Both the position numbers and the translations under genes were made by a program. Source: Ficedula albicollis (taxonomy: Eukaryota; Chordata; Aves; Passeriformes; Muscicapidae). From it: DNA of 64,000 nucleotides. The notes below the pieces were generated by a model. That model was not told the DNA's origin. It made no database searches and worked only from the letters and a program-made list of their open reading frames with translations. Positions 54,701 to 64,000 of this stretch are shown in pieces (positions within the stretch are counted from its first letter, which is position 1; each line of letters begins with the position of its first letter). Location: contig NC_021700.1 in the NCBI RefSeq assembly GCF_000247815.1, forward strand, positions 17,307,426 to 17,371,425, written 5' to 3'.

Positions 54701-57700
54701 CAGTTATTTTTTTTAAATAGGTATGACAAGGAGATATCTCTGCTAATACAGAAAAGCAAATAAGTTAGTTGCAAGAAGATACAATTAGGTTTAGGTAAAG
54801 CAACTTTTGAGCTAAAAAAGGTGCAGAGTTGCATGTTTTCTAGTGTCAGCCTTTCTGTTAGCCTTCTAAAATGTCTGATAGAATGTGGGGAACTTTTACA
54901 ATCATATAGCTGCATAAAAATATATCTTGAAACATCCTTATTTTCTTGTTTTCTTTAGTTGTTATTTAAAATGTTCAATCATAACTAAATTTACTCCTTG
55001 TTGAAATGACAATTCTTGTTTAGTAAATCTTATATTTCATATATGCATTATTTTGAAAGAATGAGAGCTACAAGACCATTGCACACTGTTGCCCATTGTC
55101 TTTTATTATATTTTCAGTTCAGATTTCACTTGCGGTTTTATTCCCTATCATGTGTTTGTGGCTTCAGACGTCTAGAAAAATTTTTAGCAGACCTTGCTAT
55201 TTTCCTGTCTTTGCCTTTTTAACATTTCTTATTAGTCCAGCACTCTTTGAGTCTGTGGGAATTTTTGTTTTGCAAAACACCAAAATTGCACTTGTTTTCT
55301 GTTCAGTAATTCACAAGAGTTTCTTTTTTAAAATTCCCTTAAGCACTTAATTATGTTATATTATTGGAGATGAGAGTATTGTCATAAGCATTTCAGGAAT
55401 CAAGGAGGGATGATAATCATGATAAAGACAAGTTGCGCAATTCATCAAAGCAGCTCCCTGCATTGTGATTTATCCAATGTGTTCTTAAATGCTTCAGTTA
55501 ATTTTTTTTAAAATGAAAAATGTTCTTGTATCTTTTTCAGGGTTCAGCTGATCCCTTAAACAGTGCGTTCCACCTGACATACAACATGGTATTGAACTTA
55601 CTTCGAGTAGAGGAAATTAACCCTGAATATATGTTGGAAAAATCATTTTATCAGTTCCAACATTACAGAACTATTCCAGAAATAGTGGAAAGTAAGTATT
55701 GCTGTGTGTTCTCATGTGAGTAGGTATAATATATGGCAAGGTTGGGTAGTTAGACTTTATTGTGCTCAGAGGAGTTTTTACATGTGCAGTTTTTGTCTTC
55801 CCTGCCAACAGTTGCCACTGCACCGTTTGTTGCCATGTTAGAGTTTCAGTAATTTCCTCTTGTTCTTAGGACCTACAGTGATATGTGCCGTCAGTTTATG
55901 AAGAGAGCCTTCCTCCGTGAGTCAGACAGGAATGATTGTCACATTGCTGAACTATAGGGTGGGAAGAAGGAAAGAACAATTTTAAAATTCCCGTGGCTTG
56001 TTTGAGATGCAGGGAAGAAAAATCCTAGGGAAGAAAAGTCTTCCACTTCTTAATATCTCAGTACAAGCTGTAAAAAGAACTTAAGCACATTCCATTCAAA
56101 GTAGTGTAGGTAAAAAATGTTCAGTTATACTACAAAGAAAAATTTAGAGAGATCTGCATTCTGAGCCACGATCCTTGAATAGTGAATTTTTGTGACTAAA
56201 GTCAGTATCTGGAGATTTCAGCCAGTGTTTGAGAGTGAGGCCTCTTTCAGAATTTACTCCAAGAGAATCTTAAGAACATGAGAGGTAATTATGATTATTG
56301 AGCAGTTCATCTGTTCATTTGTTAATTGAATGTTAAGAGAGAAAGCATGTATGTGCATGTAACTTTGATCGCCAAGCAGAGGGAGGGTTTCAGTTACCTT
56401 TCTGTTAGTTTGCAGGTGTAGTAGTAGTTAAATATAGTATTTATTTCCTTCCTTAATTTCCCCGTTCCAGTTGGCATCCCTAGATCTTTATTCTGTCATT
56501 CCAGCATTGCTCTTTAAATAGAAAAATGGAGCTGAAGAACATTTTTCATAGTTCTTGGACAATTTCAGTTTGGCCACCATACTAGGCATTAGAATTTTGT
56601 AATAAAATTTTGTAATAATTTCAGCTGCAATTAAAAACACGAAAGAGAGATTTAGCTACTTAGACTAAGAAAGAAAGTATGCCATGAGCATGAATAGATG
56701 GCTTATTTCTTTTAAAAATTGTCAGGTAAAAATAAGGAGCACTTCCCTGAGTTGTCTCTCAAATCCTGGTGAAGTGGGATTTCCTGGCCATTCAAAAGTA
56801 GTATACAAGAGGATGAGTTGGTAAAGAGGAAGAGATGAGTTGGTAGGGATTTTTTTATAATCTGTTCTTTGTTTTTGTTTGCTGGTAGTGATACCAGAAT
56901 GAGAGAATGAATCATACTGCTTAGAATAAAAACTGATTTACCTAAATAATGTATAAAAATATTGGAGGAAGAAAATACTGATTTTCAACTGATAAATCAG
57001 AGCTGAAAACAAGTTAGGAAGAGCATCTTCTAACAACTCCCCTATTGTTGAAACACTTATTTTTAGAAGGTGTCTTTGGGCAATCTTAGATAAAAAGCGG
57101 TGATAGATAAAAAGCATTTAAATACCTTTCTACAAAATTATTGCAAGTTGTAATGTGACTTCTGTGCAAACCTAGATCAGTTATTCCTGGATAATTGGGT
57201 GTTGAGCCTTTTCCATTTTCTCAAGCTTGTTTGTTTTAAGTAAATAATACCGGTACTTAATTCTCTATAAATGTAATTCAGTGCACAAATTTACAGATTT
57301 CTAGCTTTCCAAAGAATGGGTTATTGTAAGTAAAAAATTAGCACTAGAAGTGGCCACAAAATACGAGTCAAGGAGATATGAAAGTGAAACACTGATTCCT
57401 CATTCTGTGTGAAGCTATTAATTTCCACGAGATTTTACTTTTCATTATAGGAGTCAATAATTTGGAAGCACAGTACAACAAAATTGTCATTCCCAATGAA
57501 GAAAATGTGGTGATATACTACAGAATCCGCCAGCAGCTTGCAAAACTGGGTAAAGATATTGAAGAGTATATTCACAAACCAAAGTACTGCTTGCCCTTTC
57601 TACAGCCAGGAAGACTCGTAAAGGTAGTTTGATTTTTGTTTTGTTTTGCTTTTCATTCCTATCTATTTGTGAAATTTGCAAGGTTCATTTGTGTCTGCCA

Positions 57701-60700
57701 CTTTAGCATCTTGAAAAATTACATGCGTCACACTAAGCCCCAATTTTGACTTGTGTTTCTTCCCTAAACATTCAGTAATGCATTTAAAGAAATACAGTTT
57801 TCATGAATAATAGTAGTCCACGACTACTGTAAATATAAAAAAATACAAAAAATTTTGCTTTGCTTATTGTATATGTATGTTATAATGTCTTGTAATATTT
57901 CCAGGTGAAGAATGAAGGTGATGACTATGGATGGGGAGTAGTTGTTAATTTCTCTAAGAAATCAAATGTTAAGGTAATGTACACATTCCGTCCATTACCA
58001 AAATATAAACCTGACGGTTTTTCAGAAAATAAGATAGAACTATTTCTTTATATTTCTCAAAGGCAAAGAAGTTTCCTTTTCCCCCAAATTTAGAAAAAGC
58101 TCTGAACTTCCTGAAGTGAAAGTGCGAAGAAACAAAGCTATAAAAGATGGAGAACACTCCAAGTCTTGTATTCACTTTTAACTGCTGATGTATTTGTGGA
58201 GGAAGTGCTTGCTTTTACCTAGCGCTGAAAATATTTCAAACTACGTTGTTTCTGAGACATTGCCAGTGCTAATTTAAGCTGTTCATGAGAGAGGTACTCT
58301 GTTGTTTTCTGAGAAAGTATAGAAGCCCTAAGTGAAGGCTGAGAACAGTGGGAGACTGACATTTAGCTCCATGAGGAAGGTTATCTTAAAATGGCAAATT
58401 GAGCCTTGAGTCCTAATTTAGTGTGTGAGACATGGAATTGCTTGTCCTCTGAGATGTTGCCATAGAGTTGGAAAATTTAAATACACAGAGAGCAAAACAA
58501 TAGAAATGGATCTGAGGGCATTTGGAAGAAAAGACAGAGGGCACTGATGCAATAGAAGCCAGACTTTCAGAAATGCATTTTCATAGTTGGTCTCTGCATA
58601 GCCCTTAAATGCTGTGTTGGTCTCCATTTCAGAAATGTTTTGTCCAGCTCCTCTACTCCGTAAATGAAAACCTAAGTTAAAACCGTATTTTTCTATGGTA
58701 GCATTTTCGCTATAATTTTATCAGGAGAGCATTGGCTTTATTTGCTAGGACTAAATGCAAACTTGTCTTTAAGTTCTGGTGGTACCTGTTCATTGTGGCA
58801 CCTTTTCATGCTTTTCTAACATGTGTTCATTAAAGAGGAAATGAGAAAAATGTGTTCATACAGAGCTTATTAAAAGAGATTTTGCTTTGTTTTCCATCTT
58901 CCTTTTGAAAGTCATATTTCTTTAATCTTTCAAATTGAAAAACTGGGCCATTACTTATGTCACTAAAATCTTTGCTTGTAGATTATTTCCATCTTCCTTT
59001 TGAAAGTCATATTTCTTTTATCTTTCAAGTTGAAAAACTGCGCCATTACTTCTGTCACTAAAATCTTTGCTTGTAGATGACTTTTCTCATAGAGATACAA
59101 GTAATAAACCAGATTGCCCCTTAGTCTCAGCTTTCTGTGTAAAATTCCCAACTTCTGTGTCATTTGGAGGCATTTCTTCTATCTGTGTCATATTTTATCC
59201 ACATATATAATTTGCCTTCCCTATCTGGCCTGTCTCACTGTTGTATAAACCTCTGGGTTTGAATATTAGCTTTGAAATTATGGTCTGTTTTGCAAGAGAT
59301 GGATGTGGCTCTGGCAGCACTTTTTTCATTAAGTCATTCTAGCAGCTGGGTTGAATTTTTCCTTCTGAGTGTGTGGAAAGAATGACAATAGGTGCTGGAA
59401 ATTAAGGAACAAACTTAAAGCTATGTAACTTTTAAAGTCAGTATGAAAAGACTAGTTTCTATGAGCAGAGGCAAAGCAAATTACTTGAAGTTATTGTTTA
59501 CCCATTTTAGTCTCTATTCCATGCATTTTTGTCCTCAGACACAGATGTCATTCCCCATTATTATTTAAAGTACACTAAGTACTGGAAGGATATTACTTAT
59601 GCTGTATCTTGAAACCTTCTTCCACTTGGAAGCTGAACAGTTCTTCGGGTTTGCATTTAGGAATTATGTTGAATTCAGTCTGTATTACTAGTTTAGTTGC
59701 AAACTTTTCTTTCCTATATCAGCGTTTCTAATTAAATCCTTTTTCTAATGAGAAATCCATGTAATTAATAATGAATTTAGAGTTACATGTCTGTATTTTA
59801 CATAATACTCCTTGTTCTTTGCACTGCAAAAGCAAATGCATGAGTCATCTCAGTTATGTTTATTATGTGTAGATGCTTTTCTATCATAATTTCACAAATC
59901 AGTGTTCCACGAAACTGCCAATGGAAATAGCACTTTGCTATCTACTGTTGTTGTCCAGAATAGAATTTTTCTCAAGCTGGGGTGCTTGCTGTATATTCTA
60001 CATTACAGTAGGCAGCAAAATAACTATGTCCTTTGGTATTCATAAAGAAAGATTCCAACTCTTCCTAAACGAGAAATTTTATTTCCACTGGATTGTGCCA
60101 TCAGTAAGCTAGTGATACCGTCATACTGTTGATAGTCAGTATTATCTGATCCCTGATTCCAGACATGAAATTTTTGTCTCTTAGAAATTACTGATACCAA
60201 AATTTGAGATGCTGCAATTCTATCTTCCCTGTTTAGATTATTACAATCTTTGTATATTTATAATGTTTACTACATAAAGACCTGTTTTACTGCTGTGTCG
60301 TGGTCTCTGAATTTTCAGAAAGTTTGATGTTAATAATCTGGGACTCTAAATTTGTTACTTGGGCTATCTTTCTTTGGTCCCGAGTGTGACCATCTTTCTT
60401 ATTTTGATTTGTTTCCAGGCACTTGAAGTAAGAGATGTTTCAGGGCAAATCTAAAATCCTAAGAATTCAACTAATCTTGCAGTACTCTGCCTAAAAGGGC
60501 TTAATTTTGTCATTGAAACATATGAATTGATGCAGCATTAATTAAAGAATCATTTGAACTTGATATGACAGAGAAGTCTGTGGCTAACAATTGTTTTAAG
60601 GGTTCTAGTCTCCTTTTATTCTTGCATACAGAAACATGTCTGTTGCTGTTCAAGGGTGTAGTACCTATACTGTTTTAGGAAACCCATGGAAGAAAACACA

Positions 60701-63526
60701 TTCAAAAGCAGTTGTAGTTTGAGTCACGTCTGGTCAGCATAGTCTAAAAGTTGTTGGTGTATGTAAACTTAAAGGGACTAATGTTAGCAGCAGATGTTAA
60801 TGATTTTTATACTCCTGCTTTTTTAATAAGTTTATAATACAATCACAGCCAGAAATATTTTTTCGTCTCATAATTTTCTAGACATCTTCAATTCTAGTAT
60901 TTTGTGTAGTCCACTTGTGCAGCTAGGGGTTTAGTCTCTACTTCATTCAAGTCAGCATTATGCCTTCCTTGCCTTTGGCTGGATGCTGATCTGGTACATG
61001 TGGGTATTTTAAAATTCTGATCTCAGAATTCAGAAAGCTTACACATGGTATTTTAAAAGATTTCTGCCTTGTGTGTTAGGCCTATAATTTATTTCTGTTC
61101 AAAGTCCTAAAAATATTTGTATGTGGTAGGAGTGTATTTGAGTGACTCAAGTGCATATTGATCCAGTCAAATAACTATTGCCAGCCTTTTTTAAAGCAGT
61201 GTATAAAGGTTATGGCTTTGAACTGTAGTCTTTACTCATCACATCTACATGTTTGTCTTCTTTAAATGAACAGATATTACTGGTCCAATATAGGGAGTAT
61301 AAAGATGCAGCCTGCAAGACGCAGCTTTCTCTTACCACAGATTCAGGCTGTTACACTTGAAAGATTTTTCAGTGGTCTTTGTCATGCATGAAAACCTGAA
61401 CTTGCAAACCTGCAAATTAAAGAGATCCACTAGATTTTGTGTTGTTTTGTTTTTTTCCAAATGCAAAGTTCAGTACTGCTAGCATAATGCAAATATGCAT
61501 TACAGTTTTAAAACATACTGGCTTACTTTGAACGAGCTACATATAGAAGAAAATGCAGATACACCTCAAGCTTCAAGCAGAGGCTACTCTGGCAAGGGAG
61601 GATGGGGGAGGGTGATTTTTTCAAGGGATCTTCCAATCAGTTCACCAGTGTGGGTTTTCAGAATGTACTGCAACACTGAGCTGATACTCGGTAAGAGACA
61701 TAGCATATTTAATACTTTTAATGCTGGAGAAATCATGCATTTTTTCATTCATTCCTCCTTGTTTAAAATAGCTGCTACAGACCTGCTCTTTTTCTTACCC
61801 TCAACAGCCAAATTCTGGTGAATTGGACCCACTGTATGTAGTTGAAGTGCTCCTGCACTGCAGCAAAGACAGTTTGAAAAATTCTGCTACTGAGTCTGCA
61901 AAGCCAGCCAGACCTGATGAGAGAGGAGAGATGCAGGTTTGTTACATGTGTTTATTCTCAGTAGTTCCTTATAAACTTTCCCAAATCTTCATTTCCAAAC
62001 CATTTGCAAACTATGCTGAAAGAAGGACTGATGTATTTAAGGAAGAGAACTTAATCTGCCTTCTTAATAAATTAAAGTAATACATTTTTAGTAGTATTGT
62101 TTAACAGATGCTTTTTTTAGCAGTATTTTGTCTCTGGGAACAGAATTTCTTTTTTAATTTCTTAAAATTACTTAGGCTGGAAAAGATTTTCAAGATCATT
62201 GGGTCCAATCCTTGAACACCAGCTTGTCACCTAAATCATAGCACAAAGGTCCACATCCAGTTGTTTCTTGAGCCATTCCAGGGATGGTGACTCCACCACC
62301 TCTCTAGACACCTTTGTCTACTGTCTCATTCTAAAATTCGATTAAAATTGTTTTTATTGAAAATACTTGCATTATTTAAAATTTTCAATTTTAAACCCTA
62401 TATCAAGACAAATGGTTGCAATTTTCAGGTCAGTGGCAGTATAATTTGTTGCAGGTTCTTTCTCAGAAACTCCATTTAACCTTGGAGTTTAATGCAGTGT
62501 TGATTCTTTGTGGTGTCATGATGGTTCTCATAACTAAGGAAGATGTATTTTTTGGTTTGATGTTCTCTGCTGGTAGCATTCTTCATTAAGTATATGACAA
62601 TAATTTTCCTGGTTTAGATCAGAAGATGTATTCCAGCAAATAAGGTGCAAGGTAATAGAAAAGCTGTTGTTTTGTTTTCAGTTGTAGTCTTTCTCCAGAT
62701 ATAAATGTATTCAGAATTTTTGGAGAATTACTTTTCTTCTTTATGAGTACTTTAAGTCATTGGCCACATTTTCTTGCTTTCTAACATGCCTTTACCCACT
62801 GCTGTGTCCTTGAGCACTAAGTTTTCCTTTTTCCTTGAAAAAGTTTTGCTATGGACCAGTAATAAGAGTACGGGTTTTTTACTGATTTATGAGTTACTTC
62901 ATTATTTTTGATAGGTTGTTCCTGTTTTGGTGCATCTTGTCACAGCTATCAGCAGTGTCCGACTGTACATACCTAAAGACTTGAGGCCTATTGATAACAG
63001 GCAGAGTGTGTTAAAATCTGTTCAGGTAAGTTCCACTAGGCTGTGTAAGCACTCTTCACTGAGTGCTTCACTTCTTGAACTCAAGGCAACTTGTTCTAAA
63101 TAAATTTGTGTAAAGTTTCTGTCACATCTTCAGCCTTATTCTTTAAAGGGGTTGGAAGCCACAGTGTATGTCAATTGTTTCTTGTCAAGTAATTTTAAAC
63201 TGATTTTGAAAATGCTGAAACATCACATAATTTACATTACAGCCTCGTGTGTCCCTATAGTTATGCCAGCTTATTTGTAAAATGTAGTTTGTTTTGCTGC
63301 TACAAATCTTTAAAAAATTGTTTTTTCATCATTTTAGGAAGTACAGAAACGGTTTCCTGATGGAGTGCCCTTACTAGACCCTATTGATGACATGGGCATC
63401 AAAGACCAAGGGTTGAAAAAAGTAATCCAAAAAATAGAGGCATTTGAGCATAGGATGTACTCACATCCTCTTCACAATGATCCAAACCTGGAAACCATAT
63501 ACAAACTTTGTGAAAAAAAAGCACAG
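30653..63526 (+). CDS. MTREX: MTREX (SKIV2L2/MTR4), nuclear exosome RNA helicase, 5' 21 exons
   Basis: MTREX is a Ski2-like 3'-5' RNA helicase that unwinds and feeds substrates to the nuclear exosome, in TRAMP, NEXT and PAXT, and processes 5.8S rRNA. The 21 exons join in phase to 819 codons, closely matching human MTREX (1,042 residues); the C-terminal ratchet domain, about 220 residues, is outside the window. Order: acidic/Lys-rich N-terminus (1-110), RecA1 with AHTSAGKT (153-160), DEIH (244-247) and SAT (275-277), RecA2 with [13 protein letters not shown] (474-486) and [10 protein letters not shown] (511-520), then arch stalk and KOW (about 560 onward). The ATG at 30653 fits [14 protein letters not shown], human [14 protein letters not shown]. 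All donors are GT. Intron 15 is 10.7 kb. Confidence 0.97.
30928..31204 (+). mobile_element. CR1 3' copy in MTREX intron 1
   Basis: Reads plus. Carries the CR1 block GATAAGAGGCAACAGGCTGA, then the stretch around ACTGGAGCAGATTACTCAGA, and ends AATTCTGTGA. The region is diverged from the general CR1 consensus. Confidence 0.82.
31456..31587 (+). CDS. MTREX: MTREX exon 2
   Basis: Encodes [20 protein letters not shown] and ends [12 protein letters not shown] plus two bases. A basic, probably disordered, fast-evolving N-terminal part; the GKKPK segment aligns with human GKKPRIEE. The donor is GTAAGT. Confidence 0.93.
32672..32738 (+). CDS. MTREX: MTREX exon 3
   Basis: Encodes [19 protein letters not shown] and THE, nearly identical to human. 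The donor is GTGAGT. Confidence 0.97.
32840..33258 (-). mobile_element. CR1 copy in MTREX intron 3
   Basis: Reads minus (antisense to MTREX). The 3' end is at 32840 with ATCACAGAATCACAGAAT and GGTTGGAAAAGGCCTTTAAG. It also includes the segment near GGCAGGACCTGGGACTTGAC, well upstream in the CR1 consensus, so it carries a large internal deletion. Confidence 0.85.
34409..34471 (+). CDS. MTREX: MTREX exon 4
   Basis: 21 codons, [20 protein letters not shown] plus K; aligns with human VALPAEEDYLPLKPRVGKAAK. The donor is GTATGT. Confidence 0.96.
34965..35077 (+). CDS. MTREX: MTREX exon 5 (Q motif region and Walker A)
   Basis: Encodes [20 protein letters not shown], then [18 protein letters not shown]. 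Walker A AHTSAGKT is intact. The donor is GTAAGT. Confidence 0.98.
35747..35853. repeat. 54-base tandem duplication in MTREX intron 5
   Basis: Two copies beginning TATTGTTCTCTTGGTGTTCT at 35747 and 35801, with a few mismatches, about 50 bases upstream of exon 6. The second copy lies near the expected branch-point region. Confidence 0.88.
35907..36081 (+). CDS. MTREX: MTREX exon 6 (motifs Ia and Ib)
   Basis: Encodes [38 protein letters not shown] and [20 protein letters not shown]. Identical to human over the readable length. The donor is GTAAGA. Confidence 0.98.
36439..36583. repeat. 73-base tandem duplication in MTREX intron 6
   Basis: Two copies beginning GGCAAAACAGGGAGAGCAAA at 36439 and 36512, with few differences. 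It abuts a second, unrelated tandem duplication. Confidence 0.9.
36584..36687. repeat. 52-base tandem duplication in MTREX intron 6
   Basis: Two copies beginning ATGTAGTTTTTCGCCTTTGG at 36584 and 36636, with a few mismatches, directly after the 73-base duplication. Confidence 0.9.
37175..37265 (+). CDS. MTREX: MTREX exon 7 (DEIH box)
   Basis: Encodes [20 protein letters not shown] and [10 protein letters not shown], with the catalytic DEIH intact. The donor is GTATCC. Confidence 0.98.
37614..37738 (+). CDS. MTREX: MTREX exon 8 (motif III)
   Basis: Encodes [20 protein letters not shown] and [20 protein letters not shown] plus Q; motif III SAT is intact. The donor is GTTCTA. Confidence 0.98.
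38870..38968 (+). CDS. MTREX: MTREX exon 9
   Basis: 33 codons, [20 protein letters not shown] then [13 protein letters not shown], the RecA1-RecA2 linker with its conserved Pro-rich hairpin. The donor is GTAAGG. Confidence 0.98.
39731..39833 (+). CDS. MTREX: MTREX exon 10
   Basis: Encodes [20 protein letters not shown] and [14 protein letters not shown], the RecA linker with a Lys/Gly-rich loop. It ends one base into a Gly codon; the donor is GTGAGT. Confidence 0.97.
39968..40099 (+). CDS. MTREX: MTREX exon 11 (motif IV)
   Basis: Encodes [20 protein letters not shown] and [20 protein letters not shown], RecA2 motif IV (FSFSKKDCE). The donor is GTACAG. Confidence 0.98.
41278..41357 (+). CDS. 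MTREX: MTREX exon 12
   Basis: Encodes [20 protein letters not shown] and DKKLPQ. The donor is GTGAGT. Confidence 0.97.
41982..42092 (+). CDS. MTREX: MTREX exon 13 (IHHGG)
   Basis: 37 codons with [20 protein letters not shown], the Ski2-family GIHHGG signature. The donor is GTATTT. Confidence 0.98.
42745..42846 (+). CDS. MTREX: MTREX exon 14 (motif V)
   Basis: Encodes [20 protein letters not shown], then [14 protein letters not shown]. Motif V is intact. Human reads FTNARKFDG here, so the Arg before Lys is Ser in this sequence. The donor is GTAAGT. Confidence 0.98.
44738..44863 (+). CDS. MTREX: MTREX exon 15 (motif VI)
   Basis: 42 codons, [20 protein letters not shown] then [20 protein letters not shown]; motif VI with both arginines intact. 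The donor GTAGGA opens a 10.7-kb intron. Confidence 0.98.
45166..45201. repeat. Perfect inverted repeat (hairpin) in MTREX intron 15
   Basis: Arms of 15 bases (TTTAAGGGTTATAGT and its exact complement) around a 6-base loop GAACTA. The arms pair without a mismatch. Not next to a splice site. Confidence 0.9.
47831..47914. repeat. 42-base tandem duplication in MTREX intron 15
   Basis: Two copies beginning ATCTTTAGCTATATTGTGTT, at 47831 and 47873, essentially identical. It directly abuts a second duplication. Confidence 0.92.
47914..48037. repeat. 62-base tandem duplication in MTREX intron 15
   Basis: Two copies beginning GCTTCTTGATGCTATCTTTG at 47914 and 47976, differing at a few bases. Immediately follows the 42-base duplication. 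Confidence 0.92.
48270..49060 (-). mobile_element. CR1 copy with an internal direct repeat
   Basis: Reads minus, in MTREX intron 15. The 3' end is at 48270; it contains the block CTCCAGGGATGGTGACTTCA and, in minus, [14 protein letters not shown] ORF2 remnants. A 62-base segment beginning CTCTGGACATGGTCCAGCAC occurs at 48721 and again at 48998 with one mismatch. The part between the two copies (48860-48997) is only partly CR1-like. Confidence 0.82.
55541..55691 (+). CDS. MTREX: MTREX exon 16 (winged helix / arch start)
   Basis: Encodes [40 protein letters not shown] and [10 protein letters not shown]. The winged-helix segment leading into the arch. The donor is GTAAGT. Confidence 0.98.
57451..57623 (+). 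CDS. MTREX: MTREX exon 17 (arch stalk)
   Basis: Encodes [40 protein letters not shown] and [17 protein letters not shown]. Stalk helices of the arch and the first KOW strand. The donor is GTAGTT. Confidence 0.97.
57905..57973 (+). CDS. MTREX: MTREX exon 18 (KOW core)
   Basis: 23 codons, [20 protein letters not shown] plus NVK, the KOW core of the arch, which binds RNA and AIM-bearing adaptors. The donor is GTAATG. Confidence 0.97.
57974..61807 (+). other. MTREX intron 18, 3,834 bases
   Basis: Apart from the 95-base duplication this intron is unique AT-rich sequence. No exon, RNA gene or transposon is recognised; open frames near 59873 and 61495 show no known content. Confidence 0.75.
58891..59080. 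repeat. 95-base tandem duplication in MTREX intron 18
   Basis: Two copies beginning TTTCCATCTTCCTTTTGAAA at 58891 and 58986, differing at about half a dozen sites. Not coding. Confidence 0.9.
61808..61936 (+). CDS. MTREX: MTREX exon 19 (KOW)
   Basis: Encodes [20 protein letters not shown], then [20 protein letters not shown] and EMQ. The KOW region. The donor is GTTTGT. Confidence 0.96.
62160..62320 (-). mobile_element. Short CR1 3' fragment in MTREX intron 19
   Basis: Reads minus. Matches the CR1 3' region: TTAGGCTGGAAAAGATTTTC, then CCATTCCAGGGATGGTGACTCCACCACCTC-type sequence. Old and diverged. Confidence 0.75.
62915..63025 (+). CDS. MTREX: MTREX exon 20 (KOW / arch return)
   Basis: 37 codons, [20 protein letters not shown], then [17 protein letters not shown]. 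The donor is GTAAGT. Confidence 0.97.
63338..63526 (+). CDS. MTREX: MTREX exon 21 (last in window)
   Basis: 63 codons, [20 protein letters not shown], then [20 protein letters not shown] and CEKKAQ. Stalk return helices. The donor is GTAAAA; the next exon was not found before 64000. Confidence 0.97.
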
Positions 63527-64000
63527 GTAAAAATACAAACTTTGTGTTTAGCTGCAGGGGTGAGAGGGAGGTTGTCTTTTTACTTGCTTTTCTTTTTATT
63601 TGCAAAGCCCAAATCTAACCTTTTAAAATTATTAAATGCCGCTAACAGTTTTGTTGGGTTGGTGGTATACCCTTCATTGGTACAGATGCAAAATATGTCT
63701 GAAAAGAAAACTTCAGAGGAAGTTTTCAGGAATTAGAAGGTTACAGGGGTCTTTTTCACTGAGTAAACATATGACATATGAATTGTGCTGAATAGCACAA
63801 TGCAGCATAGGAAAAGGCTTCATAGATAATTTTGCTTGTTAATTTTTAATATACTTGTGCAAGCCTAAGTTGGATTGAAGGGGCTTATTAGCTTGAGAAA
63901 TGTGCCAGAGAAATCATTGTGTTCTGCTTCCTGAGCTGACTCTCTGCCTGGAAGCAATGCACTTTTATATAGAGTTGTACCCTCTTAGACTGAAATCGGT
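63527..64000 (+). other. MTREX intron 21, partial
   Basis: Intron sequence to the window edge. The next expected coding segment (human continues IAIDIKSAKRELKKAR) is not present. No repeat is recognised. Confidence 0.8.

Larger units (their letters stand above)
44864..55540 (+). other. MTREX intron 15, 10,677 bases
   Basis: The longest intron in the window. It holds a 15-base-arm inverted repeat (45166-45201), two abutting tandem duplications (47831-48037) and a CR1 copy (48270-49060). The rest is AT-rich unique sequence in which I see no exon, RNA gene or pseudogene. Confidence 0.85.

Noticed and set aside
61495..62080. Two consecutive plus-strand open frames in MTREX
   Set aside because: Only 61808-61936 is exon 19; the remainder is intron on both sides.

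Overview
The window is vertebrate nuclear DNA, almost certainly from a bird. Both genes are split into many short exons with GT-AG introns. The repeats are mainly 5'-truncated CR1 non-LTR retrotransposons, with one LTR of an avian ERVL-like type. The two genes, DHX29 and MTREX (SKIV2L2, MTR4), sit head to head as in human 5q11.2. In chicken this block is on chromosome Z, so Z linkage is likely; a W copy cannot be excluded from sequence alone.

Layout. Positions 1-1240 hold the DHX29 3' UTR and downstream sequence. Positions 1241-30290 (minus strand) hold DHX29: 26 exons (2-27) read cleanly to the stop codon, but exon 1 is lost after its first ten bases in a 1,186-base run of pure C. Positions 30291-30652 are a GC-rich, CpG-rich bidirectional promoter. 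Positions 30653-64000 (plus strand) hold the first 21 exons (819 codons) of MTREX; the remaining roughly 220 codons lie beyond the right edge. I checked reading phase across every junction, and both genes are open throughout apart from DHX29 exon 1.

Function. Both products are DExH-box RNA helicases, of different families and compartments. DHX29 binds the 40S subunit and helps the 43S complex scan structured 5' UTRs. MTREX is the Ski2-like helicase that feeds RNA to the nuclear exosome in TRAMP, NEXT and PAXT. The shared promoter suggests coordinated housekeeping expression.

No new multi-gene system was found. The points that deserve a second look are two implausible poly-C runs (235 and 1,186 bases), one of which destroys DHX29 exon 1; a GC-AG intron in DHX29; upstream ATGs overlapping the DHX29 start; an LTR ending 33 bases from a DHX29 splice donor; short intronic tandem duplications, twice occurring as two abutting pairs; a 150-base duplication inside a CR1 reverse-transcriptase relic; and an Arg-to-Ser change in a conserved MTREX segment.
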